Counted from the stretch's first letter, positions 43,917 to 53,818 are shown. The stretch is DNA of 59,011 nt from an uncultured Clostridium sp. (GCA_930991035.1 CAKNRV010000006.1:1-59011); one strand, 5' to 3'. Translations and numbers: made by a program. The notes: generated from the sequence alone by a model not told the origin.

Positions 43917-43966
43917 AATCGAGTAGCAAATAACTTTAATAAAGTTATAAAGTTCACTAATACGTT

Positions 43967-44923
43967 TTAGTATAGGGATAATCCATATACTCTTGCTGCA
44001 TTTTTGAACAAGATTTGCTCTTTTACTTTAGGAGTAGCATTTAAGTTCCGTATTACCTCAAGTTCTTTTTGAGGATCTCCCCAAGGAGAGTCTGTACCAA
44101 AAAGAATTTTATGGCTAGGTAAGTATTTTAGAACTTTCCAATAAATATCCTCTGGTGCAAAGATATGCTCTGGAGAATATAATGCTGAAAATCTACTCTC
44201 AAACATAAAAGTAGAAGGGCAACAGTCAATAAATACATTTTCCAAAAGACCAATTTCGTTTAACACAGTTGTGTCTAATGCTCCTGCGTGCGCAATTACA
44301 ACTTTTAAAGTAGGATTGTTTTTAGCAAAAGCAATTGCATTTTTTGCACTTTCTAAGTCTCGAATTCCAGTATGAATAAGAAAAGGCCTAAAAGAATGAA
44401 CCTTAAAATCTGCCACACTTACTTGATCATTCCAAGGATGTAGTTTAAAGCCAACAAAATCATTTGGATAATTGTTCTCCCAAAAATCAATTTCGTTTTG
44501 AATGGTTGATTTACACAGAAGGACATAGATAAGTGGCTTTATAGTCCTGCGGTAAGGTGAAGTTATTGCAATTAATGCTTGGTTATATTTCCGCAGGGGG
44601 TCAACAGAACCTTCATAAGTAATATAACCACAAGTGTTACATTGCAAAAGCATATGATTGTTCTTTTCCACAACTTGTATTCGGTGCTTGTTTGAAGAAC
44701 CTTTGAGTTCAATGGAACTATTAATTACATCGTGCTCTTTGAAATTATTGGAATCTTTAGAACTATTAGGACATCTAAAGAGTTCCAATTTGGGGTTGAG
44801 TGCAGGAAAAGCAATATCTATTTTGTTTTTATGCATTTCCTCCAAGAACCGATTGAAGTTGTAATCCGGGTAATAAAAATAATTACCCAGTGTATTAACG
44901 TGAACGTGTGAATTGATAATCAT
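43967..44923 (-). CDS. Metal-dependent amidohydrolase with a zinc-knuckle insert
   Basis: A 318-residue TIM-barrel amidohydrolase (family 2 type): SHVHV (metal His pair), GFKLHPW, FLIHTG, IAHAGA and FGTDSPWGDP (catalytic Asp), ending NAARVYGL. An insert of about 70 residues (45-115) after the first strand has CPNSS and a CNTCG pair. ATG 44923 follows AAAGGAGTG; a GTG at 44932 lies within that site. It converges with the radical SAM locus; a shared function is only a guess. The substrate is unknown. Confidence 0.8.
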   Translation of the reverse strand: MIINSHVHVNTLGNYFYYPDYNFNRFLEEMHKNKIDIAFPALNPKLELFRCPNSSKDSNNFKEHDVINSSIELKGSSNKHRIQVVEKNNHMLLQCNTCGYITYEGSVDPLRKYNQALIAITSPYRRTIKPLIYVLLCKSTIQNEIDFWENNYPNDFVGFKLHPWNDQVSVADFKVHSFRPFLIHTGIRDLESAKNAIAFAKNNPTLKVVIAHAGALDTTVLNEIGLLENVFIDCCPSTFMFESRFSALYSPEHIFAPEDIYWKVLKYLPSHKILFGTDSPWGDPQKELEVIRNLNATPKVKEQILFKNAARVYGLSLY

Positions 44924-44986
44924 TAATTTCACTCCTTTACAAGTTTGACATATATATTATCACATTTTTCGTAAAAAATCATAAAA

Positions 44987-45061
44987 TGTCGAAAAGTTTT
45001 CAATATTCGGCAAAACTTCCTAGGTTTCGCTATTGGAAAAAAATGTAAATAAGACTATAAT
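44987..45061 (+). promoter_or_regulatory. spoIIA promoter region with Spo0A box
   Basis: A perfect 0A box, TGTCGAA, at 44987-44993. TTGGAA (45033-45038) and TATAAT (45056-45061), 17-bp spacer, lie 37 bp before the spoIIAA start. ATTCGGCAAA near 45005 resembles an inverted 0A box with one mismatch. Confidence 0.65.
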
Positions 45062-45097
45062 ACACATAGAAGAAAAAATAAAAAAGGAGGGTTGTAT

Positions 45098-45412
45098 GTG
45101 AATATAAATTTTGACAGAGAGGACAAGCAGTTGGTGGTAGAAATTACTGAAGAGATTGATCACCACGTAGCAGAAAAAATAAGGAGGAAAGTTGATAATG
45201 AAATTACAAGATATATGCCTAGAAAAACTATATTTGATTTTAGTAGGGTTTCTTTTATGGATAGTGCAGGTATTGGGATGTTAATTGGAAGATACAAAAT
45301 GATGAAATTAATTGGTGGAAGCTTGGAAATAGTAAATATAAGTGAAACGGTAAAAAGAATATTAGAAATGAGCGGAATAAATAAAATTATACCTATAAAA
45401 ACAGCAATATAA
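45098..45412 (+). CDS. spoIIAA: Anti-sigma F factor antagonist SpoIIAA
   Basis: A 104-residue STAS-domain protein. FMDSAGIGMLIGRYK holds the regulated Ser (Ser56). Unphosphorylated SpoIIAA frees sigma F from SpoIIAB in the forespore. GTG 45098 is chosen because AAAGGAGGG lies 7 nt upstream. The 129-bp gap to spoIIAB is unusual for this operon. Confidence 0.93.
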   Translation: MNINFDREDKQLVVEITEEIDHHVAEKIRRKVDNEITRYMPRKTIFDFSRVSFMDSAGIGMLIGRYKMMKLIGGSLEIVNISETVKRILEMSGINKIIPIKTAI

Positions 45413-45541
45413 TAAAGCAAAAGTGATGTAAAGAATACAAAATATAGTGTCACAAAATTAAAAAAACTTATCATTCAAAAAAATATTAAAATGACGCAAT
45501 AGAACATACTATAAATAGCGTCAAAGGAGGAAGTTAAGAAA

Positions 45542-46015
45542 ATGTATGATAATGAAATGAAATTAGAATTTTTAAGTAAATCTAACAATGAGGCATTTGC
45601 AAGAATTACGGTAGCAGCTTTTGCTTCACAGTTGGATCCAACAATAGAGGAATTGGCAGATATAAAAACAGCTGTGTCTGAGGCAGTTACGAACTGTATA
45701 ATTCACGCCTATGAAAATACAGAAGGAATAATAAGGGTAAAGGCAAAAATAATAAAAAATGTTATTGAGATAGAGATTTCTGATACTGGTAAAGGAATTG
45801 AGAATGTGGAACTTGCACGAAAACCATTATACACTACCAAGGCAAATTTAGAAAGGTCTGGTATGGGATTTACTATTATGGAAAGTTTTATGGATAATGT
45901 GGAAATTGATTCTGTATTAGGTCTGGGTACAAAAATTATTATGAGAAAAAAGATTAAAAAGAACTTGGTTGATTTAGAGGAACAGGATTTCTTAGCTGTG
46001 GGAGGAGTGAGCTAA
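45542..46015 (+). CDS. spoIIAB: Anti-sigma F factor SpoIIAB
   Basis: A 157-residue GHKL kinase. It has the N box [20 protein letters not shown] and the ATP-lid [11 protein letters not shown]. It binds sigma F and phosphorylates SpoIIAA. AAAGGAGG precedes ATG 45542. Upstream, TGACGC/GCGTCA (45492-45523) forms a hairpin just before that site. It ends at the TTG start of sigF. Confidence 0.96.
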   Translation: MYDNEMKLEFLSKSNNEAFARITVAAFASQLDPTIEELADIKTAVSEAVTNCIIHAYENTEGIIRVKAKIIKNVIEIEISDTGKGIENVELARKPLYTTKANLERSGMGFTIMESFMDNVEIDSVLGLGTKIIMRKKIKKNLVDLEEQDFLAVGGVS

Positions 46016-46762
46016 TTGCCAGAGACAGAGCTATATAATAATCAAGCAGGAGATATAATAGAAGCCCAAAAAGGTAGTAAGGAAGCTTTAGAAAAACTAA
46101 TAAATGTTAATAAAGGGCTTATTTGGAGCATTGTTAAAAGATTTAAAGATAGGGGATTTGATATAGAGGATTTATATCAAAATGCAGTTATAGGTTTTAT
46201 TAAAGCTATAAAAAAATTTGATACTAGTTTTGATGTAAGGCTTTCAACGTATGCTGTTCCATACATATTGGGCGAAGTTAAAAGATATATACAGTCAGAA
46301 GGACCACTAAAAATAAGTCGCTCTCTTAAAGAATTATTATATAAAATATCTGAGGTACAAAAAGAATTTGTAAAAAAGGGCAAAGAAGCAACAATTGAAG
46401 AAATAGCAAAAGAAATAGGAGAACCAAAAGAAGAAATTATAATGGCAATGGAATGCCAAAAGCCTGTTAATTCTATTTACGAGCAAGAGTCACAAGACGA
46501 TGACGGCATTAGTTTAATAGATAGGCTAGATACTGGAGTGGACGAGCAAAATATGATAACAGATAAAATTACAGTTATGAACTTATTAGGAGATTTGAAT
46601 GATAGAGAAAAGCAGATTATATTGCTTAGATATTTTAGAGGAAAAACACAAAGTGAAGTTGCAAAGATAATAGGAGTTAATCAAGTGCAAATATCAAGAA
46701 TAGAACGAAAAGTATTAGAAAATATGAGGAGAAAACTTAAAGGTAATGCAGTTACTGCATAA
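46016..46762 (+). CDS. sigF: RNA polymerase sigma F factor
   Basis: A 248-residue sigma-70 family factor with regions 2 (DIEDLYQNAVIGFIKAIKKFD), 3 and 4 (GKTQSEVAKIIGVNQVQISRIERKVL). It directs early forespore transcription. TTG 46016 follows directly on the spoIIAB stop and has GGAGGAG upstream. Length is normal. Confidence 0.96.
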   Translation: MPETELYNNQAGDIIEAQKGSKEALEKLINVNKGLIWSIVKRFKDRGFDIEDLYQNAVIGFIKAIKKFDTSFDVRLSTYAVPYILGEVKRYIQSEGPLKISRSLKELLYKISEVQKEFVKKGKEATIEEIAKEIGEPKEEIIMAMECQKPVNSIYEQESQDDDGISLIDRLDTGVDEQNMITDKITVMNLLGDLNDREKQIILLRYFRGKTQSEVAKIIGVNQVQISRIERKVLENMRRKLKGNAVTA

Positions 46763-46839
46763 ATATACATTGTCTTGCTGAAAAAATAATTATAATAGTA
46801 ACAAATTAAAAATGCACTAAAAAGCAATGGAGAATGAAA

Positions 46840-47856
46840 ATGAAAAAAATTTTAATTTATATTATTACTTTGATATTTATTTGTTTTGCTCTGCCAATAA
46901 TATTTACACAGGACTTCTCAGCAAGGCTAGCAGTTTCAAACGAGAATATTATTAACTTACAAGTAGAGGAAAACATAGCTCAAGATGAAACATCGTATGA
47001 TTATCAAAAGTATAACACTATAAAATTATTACATACTGAGGATAACAAAGTAGAAGAAATTAGCTTGGATGAATATTTGTATGGTGTTGTATCAGCAGAA
47101 ATGCCAGCTTCTTTTGAAGAAGAGGCATTAAAGGCACAGGCAGTTGTGGCAAGAACGTATACGATATATAAAATAGTAAATAATGATGGAAAGCACAAAG
47201 ATGCAGATATTTGTGATAGTCCAAATTGTTGCCAAGCTTGGATTTCCAAAGAAGATAGATTTGCAAGGTGGGATGATGCTGAAGCGCAAGACAATTGGAA
47301 TAAAATTGTAAATGCTGTAAATAGTACACAAGGCAAAATTATAACATATAATGGAGAACCAATAAATGCATTCTTTCATTCAAATAGTGGTGGAAGTACG
47401 GAAGCACCAATTGATGTTTGGGGAGGAAGCGGATATCCATATTTGCAAGCTGTAACAACTTCCGGAGAAGATGCTTACAGCCAATACAGCTCTGAGGCAG
47501 AGTTTACAAAGCAAGAATTTGAAGACAAGATAAAAGAAGAACATAGTGATTTTGAAATTGACTTTGACGAAGAAGATTGCATAAAAATAGAAGAATATAC
47601 GGATGGCAATAGAGTAAAGAAGATTAAAGTAGGAAATTTAGAATTGTCTGGAGTTGAAATAAGAAACATTTTTGGACTTAGGTCAGCAAATTTTGAAGTT
47701 AACATTGAAAAGGATAAGATAAAATTCAGCGTAATTGGATATGGACACGGTGTAGGAATGAGCCAAACTGGAGCTGATAGTTTGGCAAAAGAAGGAAAGA
47801 CTTATGAAGAGATAATACATCATTTTTATACAGATGTGGAAATAGAAGATATGTAA
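46840..47856 (+). CDS. spoIID: Stage II sporulation protein D
   Basis: A 338-residue membrane-bound lytic transglycosylase. It has an N-terminal helix (about 4-22) and a SpoIID domain with LDEYLYGVVSAEMPASFEEEALKAQAVVARTY-type signature, FFHSNSGGST and YGHGVGMSQTGA. It remodels peptidoglycan with SpoIIM and SpoIIP during engulfment. ATG 46840 is preceded by GGAG; ATG 46834 is too close. It lies next to spoIIQ as in Clostridioides. Confidence 0.93.
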   Translation: MKKILIYIITLIFICFALPIIFTQDFSARLAVSNENIINLQVEENIAQDETSYDYQKYNTIKLLHTEDNKVEEISLDEYLYGVVSAEMPASFEEEALKAQAVVARTYTIYKIVNNDGKHKDADICDSPNCCQAWISKEDRFARWDDAEAQDNWNKIVNAVNSTQGKIITYNGEPINAFFHSNSGGSTEAPIDVWGGSGYPYLQAVTTSGEDAYSQYSSEAEFTKQEFEDKIKEEHSDFEIDFDEEDCIKIEEYTDGNRVKKIKVGNLELSGVEIRNIFGLRSANFEVNIEKDKIKFSVIGYGHGVGMSQTGADSLAKEGKTYEEIIHHFYTDVEIEDM

Positions 47857-47979
47857 TAGATTATATTTGGTATTGAAATGTAGTTATATAATTTTTATTT
47901 GTAGCAAAAATTTGTATAAAACTCTAAAAAATGTAAATACTTAAGGTAATACAAAAAACAAGAAAGGATTGATTAATTT

Positions 47980-48795
47980 ATGAGAAGGGAAAGAAGAGGA
48001 GTTAATAATACTGATGTAAAAAGAGTTTTATACATTGTAGGGGGTGTACTATCACTTGCAGTAATAGCCTTTGTTACACTATTTATTTTGTATGGTACGG
48101 GCTCAGAAGAGCAAACACAGATTGCAAAATTTAATACGACGGTAGTGGAAGAGTACAATAATGACGATTATACTAATTCAACAGAAGAAGCAAGTACTCA
48201 ATTAGGAAAGACAGTAAATGAAGTTCAAGAAAATAGTGCAGGCGAAAATGAAGTAAAAGACGAAGAAGAAAAACAAACTTATGCAGTAAATACAAGCAAT
48301 AAAGAAGAAACAGAAACACAGGAACAAGAGGAAAACACAGAAAGTCAAGAAAAAGATACTACTACTGAGCAAGAGAAAGTAAAAGATCCAGAATTTCACA
48401 AACCAGTTGAGGGAGAAATATTAAGAGCTTATGCAAAAGACAACTTAGTTTATTCTGCAACATTGGACGAATGGGTAACACATAATGGAATAGATATAGC
48501 AGCAGAAAAAACTACTGTTGTAAAAGCATCAGCAGAGGGAACAGTAAAATCTATAAAAAATGATCCAAGATATGGCCTTACAGTAGTAATTGAACACGTA
48601 AATGGATTTACAACAGTATATTCTAATTTGCTTACAGCAGAGTTTATAGAAGAAGGAGAAAAAGTTGAACAAGGACAAACTATTGGTACAGTAGGAAATA
48701 CAGCAACATTTGAAATAGCAGATGAGTCACATTTGCATTTTGAAATACAAAAAGATAGTCAAAGTGTAGATCCTGAATTATATTTGAAGGATTAG
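47980..48795 (+). CDS. spoIIQ: Stage II sporulation protein Q, LytM/M23 domain
   Basis: A 271-residue membrane protein: one helix (about 16-40), an acidic Glu/Gln/Thr linker (about 60-140), and an M23 domain. The zinc residues are kept: HNGID (HxxxD) and HLHFE (HxH), as in clostridial SpoIIQ, whereas Bacillus SpoIIQ has lost one. SpoIIQ joins with SpoIIIAH to bridge forespore and mother cell. ATG 47980 follows AAGAAAGG. Confidence 0.88.
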   Translation: MRRERRGVNNTDVKRVLYIVGGVLSLAVIAFVTLFILYGTGSEEQTQIAKFNTTVVEEYNNDDYTNSTEEASTQLGKTVNEVQENSAGENEVKDEEEKQTYAVNTSNKEETETQEQEENTESQEKDTTTEQEKVKDPEFHKPVEGEILRAYAKDNLVYSATLDEWVTHNGIDIAAEKTTVVKASAEGTVKSIKNDPRYGLTVVIEHVNGFTTVYSNLLTAEFIEEGEKVEQGQTIGTVGNTATFEIADESHLHFEIQKDSQSVDPELYLKD

Positions 48796-48853
48796 ACGGA
48801 ACAAACTTTAAACGTTACAGAATAATGGTTTAATACTAAAAAAAGCTGAAAAC

Positions 48854-48912
48854 CTTGTGCCTTTATTAGAGTATTATTTTATTTGAAGCAATAACAAAAG
48901 GCACAAGTTTTT
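48854..48912 (+). terminator. Terminator after spoIIQ
   Basis: CTTGTGCCTTT (48854-48864) pairs with AAAGGCACAAG (48897-48907), followed by five Ts; the loop is long (32 nt). Confidence 0.65.
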
Positions 48913-49058
48913 CGACTATAAAAAATATAAAGCCATTATCCTGTAACTTTTAAAAACATAAAATACAAATTTTCCCTTGAAAACGCAAAACCATATTGAT
49001 ATAATATGCACATAAACATAGCAATATAAAAACTGCCAATATAAGTAGTGAAAAATGG

Positions 49059-49088
49059 TATAGGTACCACATTTATAAAACCTAAATA
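49059..49088 (+). promoter_or_regulatory. Leader motif TATAGGTA..ACC...AAACCTAAATA, copy C (addA)
   Basis: TATAGGTACC then AAAACCTAAATA, ending 23 nt before the addA start. Here GGTACC is itself a palindrome. Confidence 0.55.
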
Positions 49089-49111
49089 TTACATAGATTA
49101 AAGAGGATAAA

Positions 49112-52100
49112 ATGGACTGGACAAATGAACAAAAACAAGCAATATACGAAAAAGAAAACAATATATTAGTAGCAGCTGCTGCCGGAAGCGGAAAAACAGC
49201 TGTACTTGTTGAGCGTATAATAAATAAAGTAATAAATGATAATATAGATATAGATAAATTGCTAGTTGTAACGTTTACAAATGCTGCTGCAAGTGAAATG
49301 AGAGAAAGAATTTTAGATGCAATATATAAAAAGCTTGAGGAGAATCCAGATTCTGTAAATTTGCAAAGGCAAATAACTTTGCTTAATAAGGCTAGTATAA
49401 GTACTATACATTCTTTTTGCTTAGATGTAATACGTAATAATTTTTATGAAATTGATATTAGTGCAAATTTTAGAATTGGTGACACAGCAGAAATAGAGAT
49501 GCTAAAAAATGATGTTTTAGAAGACATTTTTGAGAAAAAGTATATGGATTATGACGAGAGCTTTCTAAAACTTATAAATACCTATACAGATTATAGAGGA
49601 GACGAGAAATTACAAAACTTGATTTTAAGTATTTATAAATATATTCAAAGTAATCCATATCCAGAAAAATGGCTTAATGAAAAAGTTGATAGCTTTAATG
49701 TAGATAGTAATTGTGATTTTGCGGATACTGTATGGGGAAAAGTTTTATTAGAGAACATAAAAAATGAACTAGAATCCATTATTATAAAATTAGAAAACAT
49801 AAAAAAAGATACATTAAGATTTACAGAGTTAGACAAGTATTCTAAAGTACTTCAAGAAGATATTAATAATTTACAAAGTGTTAAGCTTAACAGCTGGGAC
49901 GAAGCGTACGAAAGTATAAATTCAGTCGTTTGGACAAAGTGGCCTTCTGATAAAAAAGTTACGTTAGAGTTAAAAGATGTAGCAAAAACTGTTAGAGATA
50001 ATGCTAAAAAAGAATTTGCAAAGATTGCAATAAAATATAAATCTAAAGAAGCAAATGAAGATATTATTAGTATGTATGAGATATTAGATGGCTTAAGGAA
50101 AATTGTTTTGGAATTTTCGGAAGAGTTTACAGCTAAAAAGAGAGAAAAGAACATTATAGATTTTAATGATATAGAACATTTGGCTCTAAAAATATTAGTA
50201 AACGAAAATGGAGAACCTACTGAGGTTGCTAAAAAATATAGACAAAAGTTTGAAGAAATTTCAATAGACGAATATCAAGATAGTAACTTAGTGCAAGAGA
50301 AAATTTTGACAAGCATATCAAGGGGCAATAACATTTTTATGGTAGGTGATATTAAACAAAGTATATATAAATTTAGACAAGCAAGACCAGAGCTATTTAC
50401 AGAAAAGTATTCTACTTATGCACTAAAAAGTGATTTGAACCCAAATAGCAAAGGCTTAAAAATACAGTTGTTTAAGAACTTTAGAAGTAGGCAAAATGTT
50501 CTTGATATTACCAATATGGTCTTTGAAAATATAATGAGCAAAAAATTGGGAAATGTTGACTACAACGAAACAGAATATCTAAATTATGGAGCAAATTATC
50601 CAGAACCTACTCAAAAAACACAATATGCAGGTATTGCAGAACTACATATTATAGATCTAAAAGAACAGGAAGAAGATTACTTTACAGCAGATGTAAGCTC
50701 AAATGAAACTAATGAGAACGCAATAAAGTCAAATAAATTAAGTGAGTCAGAAGATTTTTTGACGAATTCGAAATTTCAAACAATGCAAAAAGATTTAAAA
50801 GTTAGTCAAGCTGAAAACGTAACAGAAGTAAATAATATTAAAAAAAGTGGATTTGAAAAAATAAATATAAATGAAGAAGCAGATAGTGAAATTGATGAAG
50901 CAGAAGAGTCAGACGAAAGAATAGAAGATGTGGTTCTAGAAGCAAAATTTGTTGCAAATAAAATAAAAGAATTGTTAAATAGCGATTATCAAGTATATGA
51001 TAAAAAAGTTGGGTATAGAAAAATAAAACCAAAGGATATAGCTGTACTTTTAAGAGCAACTTCAGCACTAGCACCAATATACGAAAAAGAAATTTCAGAG
51101 ATGGGATTTCCAGTCTTTAGTGATAGTTCTAGTACATATTTAGAAAGTATGGAAGTACAAACAATTATGTCGCTTCTAAAAGTAATAGATAACCCAATGC
51201 AAGATATACCACTTGTTACAGTCTTAAGGTCTAGCATTTTTAACTTTACAGATAATGACTTAATGAAAATAAGGTTGGTAGAAAGAAGTGGGCCATTTTA
51301 TGAGTCGATGCTAAAAGCTAGAATTAGCGTAGATGCAGAGTTAAGACACAAAATTGATAATACAATTGAGCAATTAAAAAAATGGAAAGCTGAGGAAAAA
51401 TATACTGCTTTAGACGAACTAATTTGGAAAATATATTTAGATACCGGATTTTATAATTATGTAACATTATTGCCAAATGGAAACTTGAGACAAGCCAATT
51501 TAAAAATGCTTTTTGAAAAGGCAAAACAATATGAAAAAGCAAGCTTTAAAGGCTTATTTAACTTTATAAATTTTATTGACAAGGTCAAGACAAGTAGTGG
51601 AGATTTATCAGCAGCCAAAATAATAGGAGAAAATGACGATGTAATAAGAATAATGAGTATTCATAAAAGTAAGGGACTAGAATTTCCAGTAGTATTTTTG
51701 TCTAGCACCGGTAAAAAATTTAATATGCAAGACCTAAACTCACCAATACTACTAGACCAAGACATTGGTATAGGCCCGCAATTTATAGATTCAGAAAAAA
51801 AGATAGAATATAGTACTTTAGCAAAAGAAGCAATAAAAATAAAGTCACGAATAGAGACTATTTCAGAAGAAATGAGAGTGCTATATGTTGCATTAACTAG
51901 AGCAAAAGAAAAATTAATAATTACAGGAATGAGCAAAGATTTAGAAAAAGCATTAAAGGATAAAGCACAAATAATTGAAATGTATAAGACAAATGGAGAA
52001 AATCAACTTTGCATAGAACAAGCTCAGTCACAAGAGCAAACACAGCAAAAGAATGCAAAAAATAGTTCAAAAATCAATTTAAACATTGTAAAAAAATACA

Positions 52101-53041
52101 TATCATATTTAGATTGGTTAGAATTAGTATATGAATTCAATAAAAATAATAATATTGAAGAAGTTGTTAAGCTATATACATATCAAAAAGAAAATTTATT
52201 AAAGGATTTTAGAATTGAGCAGAATGAAGAAAAAAATGTTATAGACGAGATACAAAAAAAGGCAAATGAAGCAGAAAATATAGTAGCAGAACAGACTAAA
52301 AAAGAGATAATGGATAAATTAAAATGGAAGTATGCGTTTGCGCAATCTTCTAAAATTCCAACAAAAACATCTGTAACAAAGTTAAAAGAATTAGATGCAG
52401 AAAATGACATAGACGACTTAATAGAAAGTGCTAAAAACAAAAGAAATTCTCAAACAAAACTAACAATAACACCAAAATTTTTAGAAAAGGTTCAAAAATT
52501 AAATGCTGCTCAAAAAGGAACAGTTATACACTTGTGTGTACAAAAATTAGACGAAAGCAAAGAATATAGCTTAGAAGATATAAAAGAGTTTATAGATAAC
52601 TTAAAAGAAAGACATATAATAAGTGAAGTTGAAGCCGATAGTGTAAATACAAATTTGTTATACAGATACACAAAATCAGTTCTATGGCAAGAAATAAAGC
52701 AGGCAAAAGAAGTACATAAAGAACAGCCATTTTACGTGAATATACCAGCAAAAAAAATATATGACGAAGCGGAAGAAAATGAAATGATTTTAGTACAAGG
52801 TATAATAGATTTATATTTTATAGATAAAGAAGGAAAATTAGTATTAGTAGATTACAAAACAGACTATGTAGAAAATGGAAATGTTGCAAAATTGGAAGAA
52901 AAATACAAAGTCCAGTTAGATTTATACAAAGAAGCATTAGAAAAAACATTGAATAGGAAAGTAGATAGAGCTATGATTTGGGCACTGAATTATAACAGCA
53001 GAAATAATATGTCAAAAAATGTCGAAAAATTATTGTTGTAA
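49112..53041 (+). CDS. addA: ATP-dependent helicase/nuclease AddA
   Basis: A 1309-residue UvrD-like helicase with C-terminal nuclease. It has TNEQKQAI, Walker A AAAGSGKTAVL, SIDEYQDSN, GDIKQSIYKFR, RIMSIHKSKGLEFPVVFL, VALTRAKE and the PDDEXK-type LVQGIIDLYF...LVDYKTD. AddAB processes double-strand breaks for RecA loading. It is somewhat longer than usual; a low-complexity charged insert lies at about 520-615. The partner addB is not adjacent, which is unusual. AAAGAGG precedes ATG 49112. Confidence 0.93.
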   Translation: MDWTNEQKQAIYEKENNILVAAAAGSGKTAVLVERIINKVINDNIDIDKLLVVTFTNAAASEMRERILDAIYKKLEENPDSVNLQRQITLLNKASISTIHSFCLDVIRNNFYEIDISANFRIGDTAEIEMLKNDVLEDIFEKKYMDYDESFLKLINTYTDYRGDEKLQNLILSIYKYIQSNPYPEKWLNEKVDSFNVDSNCDFADTVWGKVLLENIKNELESIIIKLENIKKDTLRFTELDKYSKVLQEDINNLQSVKLNSWDEAYESINSVVWTKWPSDKKVTLELKDVAKTVRDNAKKEFAKIAIKYKSKEANEDIISMYEILDGLRKIVLEFSEEFTAKKREKNIIDFNDIEHLALKILVNENGEPTEVAKKYRQKFEEISIDEYQDSNLVQEKILTSISRGNNIFMVGDIKQSIYKFRQARPELFTEKYSTYALKSDLNPNSKGLKIQLFKNFRSRQNVLDITNMVFENIMSKKLGNVDYNETEYLNYGANYPEPTQKTQYAGIAELHIIDLKEQEEDYFTADVSSNETNENAIKSNKLSESEDFLTNSKFQTMQKDLKVSQAENVTEVNNIKKSGFEKININEEADSEIDEAEESDERIEDVVLEAKFVANKIKELLNSDYQVYDKKVGYRKIKPKDIAVLLRATSALAPIYEKEISEMGFPVFSDSSSTYLESMEVQTIMSLLKVIDNPMQDIPLVTVLRSSIFNFTDNDLMKIRLVERSGPFYESMLKARISVDAELRHKIDNTIEQLKKWKAEEKYTALDELIWKIYLDTGFYNYVTLLPNGNLRQANLKMLFEKAKQYEKASFKGLFNFINFIDKVKTSSGDLSAAKIIGENDDVIRIMSIHKSKGLEFPVVFLSSTGKKFNMQDLNSPILLDQDIGIGPQFIDSEKKIEYSTLAKEAIKIKSRIETISEEMRVLYVALTRAKEKLIITGMSKDLEKALKDKAQIIEMYKTNGENQLCIEQAQSQEQTQQKNAKNSSKINLNIVKKYISYLDWLELVYEFNKNNNIEEVVKLYTYQKENLLKDFRIEQNEEKNVIDEIQKKANEAENIVAEQTKKEIMDKLKWKYAFAQSSKIPTKTSVTKLKELDAENDIDDLIESAKNKRNSQTKLTITPKFLEKVQKLNAAQKGTVIHLCVQKLDESKEYSLEDIKEFIDNLKERHIISEVEADSVNTNLLYRYTKSVLWQEIKQAKEVHKEQPFYVNIPAKKIYDEAEENEMILVQGIIDLYFIDKEGKLVLVDYKTDYVENGNVAKLEEKYKVQLDLYKEALEKTLNRKVDRAMIWALNYNSRNNMSKNVEKLLL

Positions 53042-53098
53042 TTTGATAAATTCTGTGGTAAAATATTTACATTATAATCAAGAAAAGAGGTGAGAAAA

Positions 53099-53653
53099 AT
53101 GGAACAAGAATTTATGAAAAAAATGATGGACAAACAGTCTGAATTGATGGAAAAGGTAGACAAACATACTGAAATTTTGGAAAGATTGGAAAAGAAGTCA
53201 GAAGAACACGATAGGCGTTTTGAACAGGTGGATAAACGTTTTGAAAAGGTTGACGAACGTTTTGAAGAAGTTGACAAACATTTTGAAGAAGTTGATAAGC
53301 ATTTGCAAGAACATGATAAATCTTTGAAAGAAATGAGAGACACTATGGCGAATATGCAAAACACTATGACAGATATGAAAAACACTATGACAGATATGCA
53401 AAACACTATGTCAGATATTCAAAGCACTATGGCAAATATACAAAGATCATTATTATTAATAGAAGACCAAGTAATGAACAAAATACCAGCTTTATTCGAT
53501 GGCTATTCTGCAAATTTTGAAAAAGGAGTAGAACTTGACAATAGACAAACAAAAACTGAGCAAACAGTAGAGCTTAATTCTTTAAGAATTTCAATGTTAG
53601 AAGAGACTTCTAAACATCATACCGAACAACTATCTAGGCTATCTGCTAACTAA
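53099..53653 (+). CDS. Coiled-coil repeat protein
   Basis: A 184-residue, highly charged protein that is almost entirely coiled coil. It has five near-repeats of a 7-residue unit like RFEKVDE (about residues 40-75) and then four of NTMTDMQ (about 82-115). No membrane segment or signal peptide is seen. AAAGAGGTGAG precedes ATG 53099; a GTG at 53090 lies within it. Similar tropomyosin-like proteins occur in clostridia and phages. Function is unknown. It ends at a strong terminator. Confidence 0.75.
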   Translation: MEQEFMKKMMDKQSELMEKVDKHTEILERLEKKSEEHDRRFEQVDKRFEKVDERFEEVDKHFEEVDKHLQEHDKSLKEMRDTMANMQNTMTDMKNTMTDMQNTMSDIQSTMANIQRSLLLIEDQVMNKIPALFDGYSANFEKGVELDNRQTKTEQTVELNSLRISMLEETSKHHTEQLSRLSAN

Positions 53654-53668
53654 TTTTTCAAAAAATAG

Positions 53669-53725
53669 AAAATGGAGCTTACTTATGTAATTGGAAAAAA
53701 CGATTATATGGGTAAGCTCCATTTT
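53669..53725 (+). terminator. Terminator after the coiled-coil gene
   Basis: AAAATGGAGCTTAC (53669-53682) pairs perfectly with GTAAGCTCCATTTT (53712-53725). Confidence 0.8.
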
Positions 53726-53754
53726 GTTATATTAAAAAAGAATTAAAAATCAAA

Positions 53755-53783
53755 TTGTAATGTGGATTTGATTGTGATATAAT
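53755..53783 (+). promoter_or_regulatory. dnaE promoter
   Basis: TTGTAA (53755-53760), 17-bp spacer and TATAAT (53778-53783), 35 bp before the dnaE start. Confidence 0.65.
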
Positions 53784-53818
53784 TTGAAAAAATGAAGAGC
53801 TAAAGGAGAAAAAAGATA

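Noticed and set aside
43967..44923. Amidohydrolase as part of the radical SAM pathway
   Set aside because: It is on the opposite strand and separated by a terminator; only nearness links them, so it is not included in the proposed system.
53215..53450. Short regularly spaced direct repeats that look CRISPR-like
   Set aside because: They are 21-bp codon-level repeats within the coiled-coil gene (RFEKVDE and NTMTDMQ units); there are no spacers and the frame is continuous.
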